NCBI RefSeq assembly: GCF_000332095.2
Contig: NZ_KI913949.1
Coordinates: forward strand, 437,237 to 501,236
DNA length: 64,000 nucleotides
DNA from: Leptolyngbya sp. PCC 6406
GTDB lineage: Bacteria; Cyanobacteriota; Cyanobacteriia; Phormidesmidales; Phormidesmidaceae
Reading direction: 5' to 3'
Shown: one piece after another, positions 45,057 to 53,478 of the stretch
How the letters are laid out: each line of letters starts with the position of its first letter
Numbering within the stretch: position 1 is the first letter of the stretch
Made by a program: the position numbers and the translations under genes
The notes under the pieces: model-generated
Database searches by the model: none
The model's input: only the letters and a program-made list of their open reading frames with translations
What the model was told of the DNA's origin: nothing

Positions 45057-45422
45057 GGGATCGAGGGCATGGGCTCGAAGATCGATGATCTCTAGGATTT
45101 CCAAAGCCGCGAGGTGAGTGGCGGCTAGAACTACTGGGGGGGCAACACCGTCGTTGAGGGCTTCCCGCCAGCGAGTGGCGCATAGGCACCAGCGATCGCC
45201 CGGTTTCAGTCCAGGAAAGTTGTAGGCGGGCACAGGAGTGGAGAGATCATTGCCCTGGGCACGGGTATAGGACAAAAAGGATTCTGTCATTTGGGCACAG
45301 ACCACATGGAGGCCGTGATCTTCGGCTCCGGTATGACAGCAACCATCCCGATAGAACCCGGTCATGGGGTCTGTGGAACAGGGTTGTAGCGCTTCACCGA
45401 GTACATTTTTGGCTTCACCCAT
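45054..45422 (-). CDS. DUF2237 family protein
   Basis: The 122-residue protein has KNVLGEALQPCSTDPMTGFYRDGCCHTGAEDHGLHVVCAQMTESFLSYTRAQGNDLSTP and FPGLKPGDRWCLCATRWREAL, the full DUF2237 domain with several conserved Cys and His. The family is widespread and uncharacterised; the Cys/His set could bind metal (inference). It is convergent with nadC, its stop being given by the repeat between them. Confidence 0.9.
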   Translation of the reverse strand: MGEAKNVLGEALQPCSTDPMTGFYRDGCCHTGAEDHGLHVVCAQMTESFLSYTRAQGNDLSTPVPAYNFPGLKPGDRWCLCATRWREALNDGVAPPVVLAATHLAALEILEIIDLRAHALDP

Positions 45423-45591
45423 AGTTTTTCGCTAGTCCTAATAACTGAGCTTAATTAACTTAAGCCTAATTAATTGTGCCGTACTACCACGCTACTGCTG
45501 ATTACTACTGCTGATTGCTGCCATTGATGACTGCCACGGATTTAAACTTCACCAATATTAATTTAGATTAATACACTCAACGATTTCAGCT

Positions 45592-46797
45592 ATGGCCCTT
45601 TCTCCGAGTCCCTACGATTGGATCGATCAGTCCTTAGCTACCCTTCATAAGGCCCACTGGCATCGGGTTGTGTCGCCCCTAGATGGTTTGCCGGGGCCAG
45701 TGGTGACCTGGGCCAACCAACCGATGCTGAACTTTGCCAGCAACGATTACCTGGGGCTGGCGGGGGATCCGCGTCTGGCGGCGGCGGCGATCGCGGCGAT
45801 TCGGACCTACGGCACCGGCAGTACGGGATCGCGGTTGCTCAGCGGTCATCGTCCTATCCATCGTCAGTTGGAAAGTGCGATCGCAGATCTGAAGGGCACC
45901 GAGGACGCCATCGTTTTCAGCTCTGGTTACAGCGCCAATCTGGGCACCATCAGCGCCCTAGTCGGCAGTCGGGATCTCGTGCTCTCCGATCAGTACAACC
46001 ACTCCAGCCTGATCAATGGAGCCCGCCTTAGTGGAGCCACGGTCTGTACCTATGCCCACGGAGACAGTGATGACCTGCGCCGCCACCTGGAAACCCAGCG
46101 CCAGCAGTATCGCCGTTGCCTGATCCTTACCGATACCGTCTTCAGTATGGATGGGGATTTGTGCCCTCTGCCGGAGATTTTGGATCTAGCTGACACCCAT
46201 GGAGCGATGGTGTTGGTGGATGAAGCCCACGGCACTGGGGTACTGGGAAAAACTGGGGCTGGAGCTGTGGAGTATTTAGGCTGTCGGGGACGATCGCTGA
46301 TCCAAGTCGGCACCCTCAGCAAGGCTCTGGGGAGCTTGGGGGGCTATGTCACTGGGTCGGCCACCCTAATGGATTTGCTCCGGAACCGAGCCGCCAGTTG
46401 GATCTACACCACAGGATTGTCTCCAGCGGACACCGCTGCGGCCCTAGCGGCCATCCAGGTGATCCATACAGAGCCAGAACGGCGCGCACGGCTCTGGCAA
46501 CGGGTACAGCAACTCTCCACTGAACTGGATGCCCTGTTGGCAGCAGCCCCACCGGAGGGGATCCGCCGTCGCCTCCCCTCCGAGTCCCCCATTGTCTGTC
46601 TGGAGGTGGCGGATGCTGCTACGGCCCTGGCCTGGGGGCAGCACCTCCGAGAGGTTGGAGTCTGGGTGGCTGCCGTGCGTCCCCCGACGGTACCTACTAG
46701 CCGCCTCCGCCTGACCCTGATGGCCACCCACGAAGAGACCCACATCCAGCGCCTGGTAGCGGCCTTGGCCCCAGGGCTTGCGGCCCCCGAGGACTAA
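45592..46797 (+). CDS. bioF: 8-amino-7-oxononanoate synthase
   Basis: The 401-residue PLP enzyme has [60 protein letters not shown] and the PLP-binding Lys244 in [13 protein letters not shown]. It condenses pimeloyl-ACP/CoA with alanine in biotin synthesis. Other alpha-oxoamine synthases (Kbl, SPT) share the fold, but the motifs and size fit BioF best. No other biotin gene is beside it. The 170-base upstream gap is AT-rich. Confidence 0.92.
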   Translation: MALSPSPYDWIDQSLATLHKAHWHRVVSPLDGLPGPVVTWANQPMLNFASNDYLGLAGDPRLAAAAIAAIRTYGTGSTGSRLLSGHRPIHRQLESAIADLKGTEDAIVFSSGYSANLGTISALVGSRDLVLSDQYNHSSLINGARLSGATVCTYAHGDSDDLRRHLETQRQQYRRCLILTDTVFSMDGDLCPLPEILDLADTHGAMVLVDEAHGTGVLGKTGAGAVEYLGCRGRSLIQVGTLSKALGSLGGYVTGSATLMDLLRNRAASWIYTTGLSPADTAAALAAIQVIHTEPERRARLWQRVQQLSTELDALLAAAPPEGIRRRLPSESPIVCLEVADAATALAWGQHLREVGVWVAAVRPPTVPTSRLRLTLMATHEETHIQRLVAALAPGLAAPED

Positions 46798-46876
46798 AAC
46801 ACTATGGCTCGAATCCTTGAGGGTTCTAAAAGGATGCGGGGCATCGCCCCACCGAAATACTAATATCTAGCTGTTA

Positions 46877-46982
46877 TATAGCGGTTCTCCCTCGGGCTAA
46901 GGACAGGCAAGGGGCTTAAGCCCCTTGTTCGCCGAAGTGTCATTAAGTTGAGGTGTCCCTCATCCATTAGGGAACCGCTATA
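46877..46982. repeat. 106-bp terminal-inverted-repeat element (family B), copy 1
   Basis: Ends TATAGCGGTTC and GAACCGCTATA form 11-bp inverted termini with TATA at the outside. The interior has CAAGGGGCTTAAGCCCCTTG, a perfect 20-bp palindrome. The second copy at 53365-53470 has the same length. Its size, inverted ends and lack of an ORF fit a miniature transposable element. Confidence 0.85.
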
Positions 46983-47020
46983 TCCCGATCACCCTAGCTA
47001 GCCGCCCTTCTCTAAATCCT

Positions 47021-48616
47021 ATGGATCGCTTTGCAGTCGAAGTCATTACCCAAACCCCCAACCCGCAGCAGACCATCTATGCGGCGATGCACCAGGACTA
47101 TGCAGAGGAATTTGTAACCCGAGAGCGCGATCGCTGGCCCGATGAATCCCGCTGTGGCGAACTGGTGATCAAAAACCTCCTCAAGGGCGGACGCGGTCAC
47201 TATGGCCCCCTAGAGCATCCCCAAATTGTGCTCAACTGTGGCTGGTTTCCCCACAGCACCATGCAACAGATCCGCACTCACAGGGTTGGCGTGAGCTTTG
47301 ATGTGCAGTGTCTTGCTGGTGATACTGAGGTGACTTTCGTTCACGCCTCTGGGGGTCTAAGAAAAATCAAAATTGCTGAGCTGTACGATTTGTGGACTAA
47401 CGGCGAGCAAGCAAGCCGAGAACGCAAAATTCGTGGGTGCAAGGGCGAACCCCCCGGCACCTATCGCCGCGATTGCAAAACTCGTCTCAAGAAAATGCGT
47501 CTGCGGGTTCTGAATGAAGAAACAGACATTTTTGAACTTGGCCACATTCAAGATGTCATGTGTAGCGGCTTGCAGCCGGTCTATCGCCTCACCCTGGCCG
47601 ATGGTAAAACCCTCGACTGCACCACCAACCATCGCCTCTATACCTCCCAAGGTTGGCAGCGCATGGGAGATGCTCTGGGGTTAATTGCCGATGCCGACAA
47701 TCAGGTGCTGGCGGTTACTAAAACTTGTGAACTGATGACCAACGGTGTTGTACGCCCCGATGCCCTCTACAGTCAGGAGCCTTGGTTAAAAGCCCAGGTC
47801 AACCAGGGCTTAACAGCGAAACAAATTGCCGAGCAGTGTGGGTGTTCTGTCGAGGTTATTCGTCACTGGGCCAAACAATTTCAGCTCAAGTTGCCCTCAG
47901 GACGGTGGCGCGGGCTTAAGACCGTTGCAGGCAATGGCCTTTATCGCGACAAAGCGTGGCTCCAGGCCCAGCTTGCCCAAGGGCTTTACGTCGATGACAT
48001 CGCGGCCCTAGCAGGATGTTCTATGTTTTGGGCAGCTAAGCCAACGCCAACGGGGCGTAAGCTCAAAGCTCACCCGGTTCAGGTGGTTTCGGTTGAATAC
48101 CTGGGTATGCAGACCACCTACGATCTGGAAGTCGAAGGTTCCTGGCATAACTTTGTGGCTAACGGCGTGGTTGTCCACAATTCTTTCCGCTACACCGGGC
48201 AACGGGTTGTGGATGTTGCGGATGACAAGCTTGAGGTTGAAGAAGTCTTTTATCTCCGGCCTCTGGGTTTTTATGCCGACCGTCAGGGCAAGAAGTATGA
48301 ATACACTGCGGAGCAGCGACAGCAGGATATCGAGTGGTGTTTAGAAGCCTGTCGCCGTTACAAAGTACGAATTGAACAAGGTTTTGCGGAGGAACATGCG
48401 CGGGGATTAATTCCCTTTGATGTGCGGCAGCATTGGGTGATGTCGGCAAATGTGCGATCGCTGATGCATCTTCTAGACTTGCGCTGGAAAGCCGATGCCC
48501 AGCTAGAGGCCCAAAAGCTCTGTGAATGTATCTGGCCCCATTTTCAAACCTGGGTACCTGCGATCGCGGCTTGGTATGAAGACAATCGTCTCAAAAAAGC
48601 CCGCCTAGCACCCTAG
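47021..48616 (+). CDS. thyX: Flavin-dependent thymidylate synthase with intein
   Basis: The 531-residue precursor has N-extein residues 1-96 ending QIRTHRVGVSFDVQ and C-extein 388-531 beginning SFRYTGQRVVDVADDKLEVEEVFYLRP. Joined, they give 240 residues with the ThyX motif (R-x-H-R-x-G-V-S-F-D-V-Q-S-F-R-Y) intact. ThyX methylates dUMP using FAD, NADPH and methylene-tetrahydrofolate. The Ser that ends the motif is also the intein +1 nucleophile, so the enzyme cannot be active before splicing. The frame is open throughout. DFFR-like C-terminal LRWKADAQLEAQKLCECIWPHFQ is typical of the family. Confidence 0.95.
   Translation: MDRFAVEVITQTPNPQQTIYAAMHQDYAEEFVTRERDRWPDESRCGELVIKNLLKGGRGHYGPLEHPQIVLNCGWFPHSTMQQIRTHRVGVSFDVQCLAGDTEVTFVHASGGLRKIKIAELYDLWTNGEQASRERKIRGCKGEPPGTYRRDCKTRLKKMRLRVLNEETDIFELGHIQDVMCSGLQPVYRLTLADGKTLDCTTNHRLYTSQGWQRMGDALGLIADADNQVLAVTKTCELMTNGVVRPDALYSQEPWLKAQVNQGLTAKQIAEQCGCSVEVIRHWAKQFQLKLPSGRWRGLKTVAGNGLYRDKAWLQAQLAQGLYVDDIAALAGCSMFWAAKPTPTGRKLKAHPVQVVSVEYLGMQTTYDLEVEGSWHNFVANGVVVHNSFRYTGQRVVDVADDKLEVEEVFYLRPLGFYADRQGKKYEYTAEQRQQDIEWCLEACRRYKVRIEQGFAEEHARGLIPFDVRQHWVMSANVRSLMHLLDLRWKADAQLEAQKLCECIWPHFQTWVPAIAAWYEDNRLKKARLAP
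47309..48181 (+). mobile_element. Intein in thyX (291 residues), endonuclease apparently reduced
   Basis: It starts at Cys97 (CLAGDTEVTFVHASGG, block A). It has block B CTTNHRLYTSQGW, block F YDLEVEGSWHNFVANG and ends VVVHN, with +1 Ser388. The middle holds two similar helix-turn-helix-like units, WLKAQVNQGLTAKQIAEQCGCSVEVIRHW (about 255-283) and WLQAQLAQGLYVDDIAALAGCS (about 313-334). No LAGLIDADG, HNH or GIY-YIG catalytic block is visible. It looks like an intein that has lost its nuclease core but kept DNA-recognition repeats. Confidence 0.92.
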
Positions 48617-49170
48617 TGGTCTGTCAACCTTCAATTTGTGATTGATGTAGGCTGGGTCAAACGAAGTGAGACCCAGCACAGGCAAGGGTTTTGCTGGGTC
48701 ACGCTAGCGCTAACCCAGCCTACAAATCGCAGCTTGACGCTGCACTAGTGCTCAGTCAATTCAAGCAACTAGATAATATACACGCCTTTGAAATTAATCC
48801 TTAAGATGGAGCAATCATTACGCCTAAAAAATAGTTTTAAGACAAGAAATTACTGGATACTGCGTTTTGTTGACTTCTGTAAATCTGAAAAAAAACTGCT
48901 TAAATCCCATCTTTTCCCCACGAGTGCAGAACAATAGGGAGTAATAAATTTGGGTTCTCTGTAGAACATTGTGATATTTAGCCCTAGGGCAGGTCATCAA
49001 TATAACGGCGCAATGCTGGTTATACCAAGTCCAGCTCGAAATCTGGAGTTTCCCCACCGGGAAAACTTCACTTCTGGACTTGGGCAAGGCTTATTTACGC
49101 CGTCGAGTACTTGTGTTCAGTCAATTAATGATTGACGGGTGACCGAAACCCTGGAGTTTAGTTGGGGTTG

Positions 49171-49217
49171 AATTTTGAGGGTCTTCGACCCATCAAAATT
49201 TTCCTGACGGAACACTA
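49171..49217 (+). repeat. Family E short palindromic repeat, copy 1
   Basis: AATTTTGAGGGTCTTCGACCC followed by ATCAAAATTTTCCTGACGG and AACACTA. A second copy, ATCTTGGGGGTCAAAGACCC..., is at 63049-63097. The arms pair around GGGTC/GACCC. It directly abuts the family A repeat. Confidence 0.55.
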
Positions 49218-49358
49218 GTACCGCAGGGCGTAAATCAGCCCACTATTGTCGCACCAGCTCAACTTTTTCCGGTCCCCTCTCCCCTTGGGAGAGGGCTAGG
49301 GTGAGGGGCCGAGTGTGTCACGATGGAACGGCCAGGGTATTTCCGCCGCCCAGTACTA
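49216..49358 (+). repeat. 143-bp family A repeat, full copy
   Basis: Same length and ends as the copies at 19638 and 44914, with TAGTACCGCAGGGCGTAAAT at the left and the CCGCCCAGTACTA end at the right. It lies about 50 bases upstream of the receiver-like gene, in its likely promoter region. Confidence 0.88.
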
Positions 49359-49405
49359 AGTGCTCCTGAAATTTTCCTTGAGATTGTCTAACACCCTGGT
49401 AAGTA

Positions 49406-49852
49406 ATGGTCCCCTCACGCAATTACGTTCTCATTATTGATGAGCAATATCAGTGGCTAACCCAAACAGATTTGCCCCTGACCTCAGTACGCTGCCCTGT
49501 ATACGTTGCCTCTTCTTCAGAACAGGCGATTGCTCAAGCCCAACAGGCTCCTCCCTGTTTGGTCATCCTAGTGGGGGATGACCAAAATTGGGTCAAGGCC
49601 CAAGTACATACCTTGCGGCAGGTTACCCAGGCGACGGAAGCCACCATTTTGGCTCTGACGGACTCAACCCACCCCAATTGGGAGCCCCAGGAAGAAACGC
49701 CTGATTTGGATGGCTTTTTAGTCAAGCCCTTGACCGACGATGTCCTTACCTCTCTCATCCAATCTGCTCTGGTCAAGCAGTCCTACCGAGTTTCCTTCTC
49801 GTCTTTGGAATCGGGCCTTGAGACTCCCGTAATGGCGTGGCGTGACGATTGA
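49406..49852 (+). CDS. Degenerate response-regulator receiver domain protein
   Basis: The 148-residue protein follows the receiver pattern YVLIIDEQYQWL ... SSSEQAIAQAQQAPPCLVILVGDD ... ATILALTDS ... LDGFLVKPLTDDVL. The beta-1 acidic pair is DE, and the KP lysine is kept. At the end of beta-3, where the phospho-acceptor Asp should be (LVIL-V-GDD), there is Val. It is therefore probably a pseudo-receiver acting by protein contact. No output domain is attached. Function is unknown. Confidence 0.7.
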   Translation: MVPSRNYVLIIDEQYQWLTQTDLPLTSVRCPVYVASSSEQAIAQAQQAPPCLVILVGDDQNWVKAQVHTLRQVTQATEATILALTDSTHPNWEPQEETPDLDGFLVKPLTDDVLTSLIQSALVKQSYRVSFSSLESGLETPVMAWRDD

Positions 49853-49931
49853 AGGTTGTGGTCTGGACAAATCCCAATGGTTTGCTGTAGCCAGTCCGTG
49901 TACATCAATACCTTAGATTAGGGCACTCTCT

Positions 49932-50387
49932 ATGGGAATCATGTTAGCTACGGATGGATTTTGGGGGCTTACCCCATTGTCTTCCCCTCGGGAACGGCAC
50001 CTGTCTATAGCTGCTTCAACACCTAAGCGTGTCACTGTGTTGCCCCAAGTTATTCAGGAAACCCAGGTAAGTCCCTTTAAATTTTGGTTTAACAACAGTG
50101 TGCAGGACGGTATTCATTATCAGTCTGAGTTGTACTATCGCCTCCATACCTGGAGAACCAGCCGTCGGGCAAGGTTGTACCATCTGGCTTGCAAACTTTC
50201 CCAGCATGGAGCCGATGTGGTGGTAACGGTGGCTCCAGAGCACTGTAGTCTTTGGGCTAACTTGCGCAACCAAAAGGTGGCAGCTTTGGCGTTTTCGAGT
50301 CGTCTGCCCCTACCGACGGCCAATGCTCTGCTAAAGGATATCGATTTGCCAGAAGAGAAACCCATGCTCCCCGATGACAAGGGATAG
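49932..50387 (+). CDS. Conserved hypothetical protein
   Basis: I do not recognise a family. The 151-residue protein has a variable N-terminus, then FWFNNSVQDGIHYQSELYYRLHTWRTSRRARLYHLACKLSQHGADVVVTVAPEHCSLWANLRNQKVAALAFSS, which looks like one small alpha/beta domain with a basic helix (RTSRRARLYHLACKL). It has no signal peptide. It lies 80 bases after the receiver-like gene in the same direction and may be cotranscribed. A start at the internal ATG of MLATDG is possible. Confidence 0.68.
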   Translation: MGIMLATDGFWGLTPLSSPRERHLSIAASTPKRVTVLPQVIQETQVSPFKFWFNNSVQDGIHYQSELYYRLHTWRTSRRARLYHLACKLSQHGADVVVTVAPEHCSLWANLRNQKVAALAFSSRLPLPTANALLKDIDLPEEKPMLPDDKG

Positions 50388-50472
50388 ATGGAACCAGGGA
50401 CAGTCCCTGCATTCCGCGCTAGTCTGAGAAAATGCAGGGTAAGTCATGGGGTATTGCGTGAGGATAGGAAAT

Positions 50473-51255
50473 ATGGCAGGTCGGCTATGGTCTGTAGCGT
50501 CGGTACTGGTGGTGGGCGCAGCCTGTTGGGGCTGGAGTGCTCCCCGAGCAGCAATAGCGGCACCTGCCGAAACTGCGCCTCCTGAGGTGGCAGATACCTT
50601 GGCCCAGATTGAGGCGGCGGCTAATGCCCAGGATTTAGAGAGCGTGATGGCTTTTTATGGAGCGGGCTTCGTCCATGGCGATGGCTTTGACCGTAGCCAA
50701 TATGCGGCGACCCTCGGGGAAGTCTGGGCAGCCTATCAAAATTTGCAGTACGACGTAGAACTCCTGTCTTGGGAGCCAATGGGCAGTGGGTTCGTGGTGG
50801 AAACCCTGACGACAATTACGGGCACCCGGCTGGAGGATGGACGGAATTTTACCCTGCGGGCAACGGTGCGATCGCGGCAGCGCCTAGAGGCAGGTCAGTT
50901 GGTATCCCAGGAGGTTTTGGCGGAGCAGTCACGGCTGACCCTGGGCAATGCTGCCCCTACCGTAGTGGTGCAACTGCCAGAAACGGTGCGGGTGAATGCT
51001 CGCTATGGGTTTGACGCCATTGTGCAAGAACCTTTGGGCAATCGGGTGCTTCTGGGGCGGGCCTTTGAGGAGGGGGTAACCTCCGAAGACTTTTTGACTC
51101 CTCGTCCCCTCACTTTAGATTCGCTGTCGGCGGGAGGGTTGTTCAAGATTGGGCGGGCTCCAGGCAAGGCTGATCAGCGTTGGGTTTCCTCTGTCATCGT
51201 GGGGGCCGATGGTTGGGTCATTGATACCCGCCGCCTGACGGTGACTGCGCCCTAA
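50473..51255 (+). CDS. Exported NTF2/SnoaL-like protein
   Basis: From the ATG at 50473 (after AGGAT) the protein is 260 residues. It has a signal peptide (LWSVASVLVVGAACWGWSAPRAAIAAPA, cleavage near 30). An NTF2-like fold follows (VADTLAQIEAAANAQDLESVMAFYGAGFVHGDGFDRSQYAATLGEVWAAYQNLQYDVELLSW), then a second beta-rich region (about 150-255). NTF2-like domains bind small ligands or act as scaffolds; no catalytic set is clear. It ends 35 bases before the convergent M23 gene. Confidence 0.78.
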   Translation: MAGRLWSVASVLVVGAACWGWSAPRAAIAAPAETAPPEVADTLAQIEAAANAQDLESVMAFYGAGFVHGDGFDRSQYAATLGEVWAAYQNLQYDVELLSWEPMGSGFVVETLTTITGTRLEDGRNFTLRATVRSRQRLEAGQLVSQEVLAEQSRLTLGNAAPTVVVQLPETVRVNARYGFDAIVQEPLGNRVLLGRAFEEGVTSEDFLTPRPLTLDSLSAGGLFKIGRAPGKADQRWVSSVIVGADGWVIDTRRLTVTAP

Positions 51256-51290
51256 TCCCACGCACCGTGGTTGGAGAGGTCATATTCCGC

Positions 51291-52142
51291 TCACTCCCCC
51301 TGACTCGCTAGCATCGCCCGCACCACCATGGCTGGGTCCACCCAACGGTTCTGGTACTTCAAGCCCCAGTGTAGGTGTGGTCCCGTTGTGCGCCCGGTCA
51401 TCCCTACCCGACCAATGCGCTGCCCGGTGTAAACCGTCGTCTCTTGCCGCAACTGCACCCCACCGGCATTGTCCACGAGCCAGCGATCGCCATCGGGCTC
51501 AATCACCACATAGCCCTGCATGTGGCAGTAGATATGAATCCAATCTCCAGACTCAATGACAATACTGGTGCCGCAGGCGGTGTCATCGGAGACCTCCACA
51601 ATCTTGCCCTCCCACCAGGAACGGATGTAGCTACCCATAGGAGCCGCCAAATCTAGCCCATAGTGGAACCGCCACCCCCCAAAGGGGTGCTGGCGATAGC
51701 CAAAGGGGGAGGTGTAGGCCACAAAGTTTTCTAAGGGGAAAGATCCCCCCTGCCATGGATCCCAAGGGCTATCAACGCTCACCTCCGATTCCCCATCCCC
51801 ATCCCCAGCCTTGCTCAAAGCTTGCTTCCCCGGATCTTGCCTCAGCTCCGCTTCTAGGGAATTGGTCGCGACCACATTGTCCTGGTCTGGCTCCAGGGTC
51901 AGCACCACAGGATCGAGCGCAGGGGGCGGTGGGGATGATGGTATCTCGGCAACGGGGTCTGGATCCCCTGGCTTCTGGGTCTCCGCTAGGTCCGACAACC
52001 CTAGTCCCACAGCCAAACCCCAAACCACTCCAGAACCCGCGATCGCAGCCAAGACCATAGCCCAGATCGAGCCCAGGGGATGGGGTCGTGGCCCATCAGA
52101 CCGATGGACAGGGGATAGCGACGGCAGCGGTGGACGACCCAT
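51291..52142 (-). CDS. M23-family (LytM) metallopeptidase
   Basis: The 283-residue protein starts at ATG 52142 (a longer frame would need TTG). An N-terminal membrane anchor (WAMVLAAIAGSGVVWGLAVGLGL) and an acidic/Pro linker precede the C-terminal LytM domain: YTSPFGYRQHPFGGWRFHYGLDLAAPMGSYI with the first His/Asp zinc ligands, IHIYCHMQGYVV, and GMTGRTTGPHLHWGLKY with the HxH. M23 enzymes cut peptidoglycan cross-bridges. The zinc ligands are present, so it is probably active in the periplasm during growth or division. Confidence 0.9.
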   Translation of the reverse strand: MGRPPLPSLSPVHRSDGPRPHPLGSIWAMVLAAIAGSGVVWGLAVGLGLSDLAETQKPGDPDPVAEIPSSPPPPALDPVVLTLEPDQDNVVATNSLEAELRQDPGKQALSKAGDGDGESEVSVDSPWDPWQGGSFPLENFVAYTSPFGYRQHPFGGWRFHYGLDLAAPMGSYIRSWWEGKIVEVSDDTACGTSIVIESGDWIHIYCHMQGYVVIEPDGDRWLVDNAGGVQLRQETTVYTGQRIGRVGMTGRTTGPHLHWGLKYQNRWVDPAMVVRAMLASQGE

Positions 52143-52507
52143 GGCACTACGACGGGTACACAACAGGTAATAGCCCCATCATAATGGGCTTATAGTTCAA
52201 GAGTACTGCATACCCAGGTCAGTTTAGGGGCATCTCAAATCCGAAAAGCCCCTAAATTTGTGGTCTAGAATACAGAACGTCTTCCCCAGCTTTTTCCACA
52301 GCCTGTGGAAAAAGTGACCCCCCGTCCTGCGGGCCATAGCCTTTGGCATGGCTACGCTAAGGCTAACGCTAGGACGGAGCCGGTCCGCAGGGCATAGGGC
52401 AGGATAGGCATTGCCCCTACGGGATTTACCCCAACACCCCCCCACTCCCTATCCATAGATTGAGCTGGAAAACTCTAAGATGGGTCAGGAATCGGCAGGA
52501 GGAGGCT
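52143..52507. other. Intergenic region with an inverted DnaA-box-like palindrome
   Basis: A 365-bp gap between divergent genes with no gene seen. CTTTTTCCACAG and CTGTGGAAAAAG (52290-52314) form a palindrome of two TTTTCCACA words in inverted order, each matching the DnaA-box pattern TTWTNCACA. At 52320-52420 there is a palindromic stretch rich in 'ggctacgctaaggctaacgc'-type words, resembling other repeats in the window. Confidence 0.5.
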
Positions 52508-53245
52508 ATGGGTGAGTTGCAATCCAGAGAGTTGACAACGCTATCGGTCATGGGGTTACCCGTCCACATCGGCGATCAGTACGCCGACTGGTTACTGCTG
52601 CGCCAGTCCCAGGGATTGGGGGCTCAAGTGGTCACCCTAAATGCAGAAATGGCCATGCTGGCGGATCGCACTCCTGAACTCAAGGCGATGATTCAGCAGG
52701 CAGACTTGGTGATTCCTGACGGGGCGGGGATTGTGCTCTACTTTCGCCTTAAGGGCAAACGTATTCAGCGCTGTCCCGGCATTGAGCTGGCGGAAGCGGT
52801 ACTGCAAAGCCTGAGAATGGATCAGTCGGTGGTGTTCTTTGGGGGGGCTCCCGGTGTGGCGGCAGCGGCTTCTGCTGCGTGGCAGCAGCGCAATCCCCAG
52901 TTGCAGGTAACGGGACTCCAGCACGGGTTCGTCACCCCAGATGAGGAGGCAGCCTTTCAGACCCACCTCCAGTCCACCCAGCCAACGGTGATCCTTTTGG
53001 CCCTGGGGGTGCCGCGTCAGGAATTTTGGATGCAGGCCCATCAGCATCTCTGTCCCCAGGCGATTTGGATTGGGGTTGGGGGCAGCTTTGACATTTGGGC
53101 AGGGCGAAAGGAACGGGCTCCGGCCTGGTTTTGTAACAATAATCTAGAGTGGCTCTATCGTCTCTACCAAGAGCCCTGGCGCTGGCGACGGATGTTGGCT
53201 CTGCCTAAGTTTGCCCTGCGGGCCTTGACCTACTCTGGTTCTTAG
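52508..53245 (+). CDS. WecG/TagA/CpsF-family glycosyltransferase
   Basis: From the ATG at 52508, directly after an AGGAGGAGG site, the protein is 245 residues. It has VVTLNAEMAMLADRTPELKAMIQQADLVIPDGAGIV, RCPGIELAEAVLQ, VFFGGAPGVAAAA, ALGVPRQEFWMQAHQHL and WIGVGGSFDIWAGRKERAPAWFCNNNLEWLYRLYQEPWRW, the complete GT26 family pattern. The family transfers N-acetylmannosaminuronate or similar sugars to lipid-linked intermediates for surface polymers. Its TAG stop is the first three bases of a family C repeat. Confidence 0.93.
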   Translation: MGELQSRELTTLSVMGLPVHIGDQYADWLLLRQSQGLGAQVVTLNAEMAMLADRTPELKAMIQQADLVIPDGAGIVLYFRLKGKRIQRCPGIELAEAVLQSLRMDQSVVFFGGAPGVAAAASAAWQQRNPQLQVTGLQHGFVTPDEEAAFQTHLQSTQPTVILLALGVPRQEFWMQAHQHLCPQAIWIGVGGSFDIWAGRKERAPAWFCNNNLEWLYRLYQEPWRWRRMLALPKFALRALTYSGS

Positions 53246-53348
53246 GAGTGAGATCAAAGAATGTGGTCTGGCCGTTCCGGCTGTCCATGGTCAGGCATCT
53301 TGCCTGACCCACAAGAATTGCACATTATTAAGGATCCGGGTTCCTTAG
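53243..53348 (-). repeat. Family C dispersed repeat, copy 3 (overlaps glycosyltransferase stop)
   Basis: It runs TAGGAGTGAGATCAAAGAAT ... GGCCGTTCCGGCTGTCC ... GGATCCGGGTTCCTTA. The glycosyltransferase stop (53243-53245) is its first triplet. It is separated by 16 bases from a family B element. Confidence 0.82.
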
Positions 53349-53364
53349 GACTGTTAGACCTGGC

Positions 53365-53470
53365 TATAGTGGTTCTCACTCGGGTTAAGTACAGGCAAGG
53401 GGCTTAAGCCCCTTGTTCGCCAAAGTGTCATTAAGTTGAGGTGTACCTCATACATTAGGGAACCGCTATA
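53365..53470. repeat. 106-bp terminal-inverted-repeat element (family B), copy 2
   Basis: Ends TATAGTGGTTC and GAACCGCTATA. The interior has the same CAAGGGGCTTAAGCCCCTTG palindrome as copy 1 at 46877-46982, with a handful of substitutions. The family C and B elements together occupy nearly all of the 53246-53478 gap. Confidence 0.86.
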
Positions 53471-53478
53471 ACGCTACG

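Larger units (their letters stand above)
48617..49405. other. Intergenic region with AT-rich island and repeats
   Basis: After thyX a palindromic stretch (GTAGGCTGGGTCAAACGAAG ... AACCCAGCCTAC, 48645-48723) is followed by an AT-rich island (about 48770-49010). The island holds only short ORFs, of which the best (43 codons from 48806) has no support. Then come a family E repeat (49171-49217) and a full family A copy (49216-49358). Confidence 0.55.

Noticed and set aside
48824..49087. 87-codon minus-strand ORF in an AT-rich island
   Set aside because: No ribosome-binding site, no domain, and AT-rich sequence favours chance ORFs on both strands.
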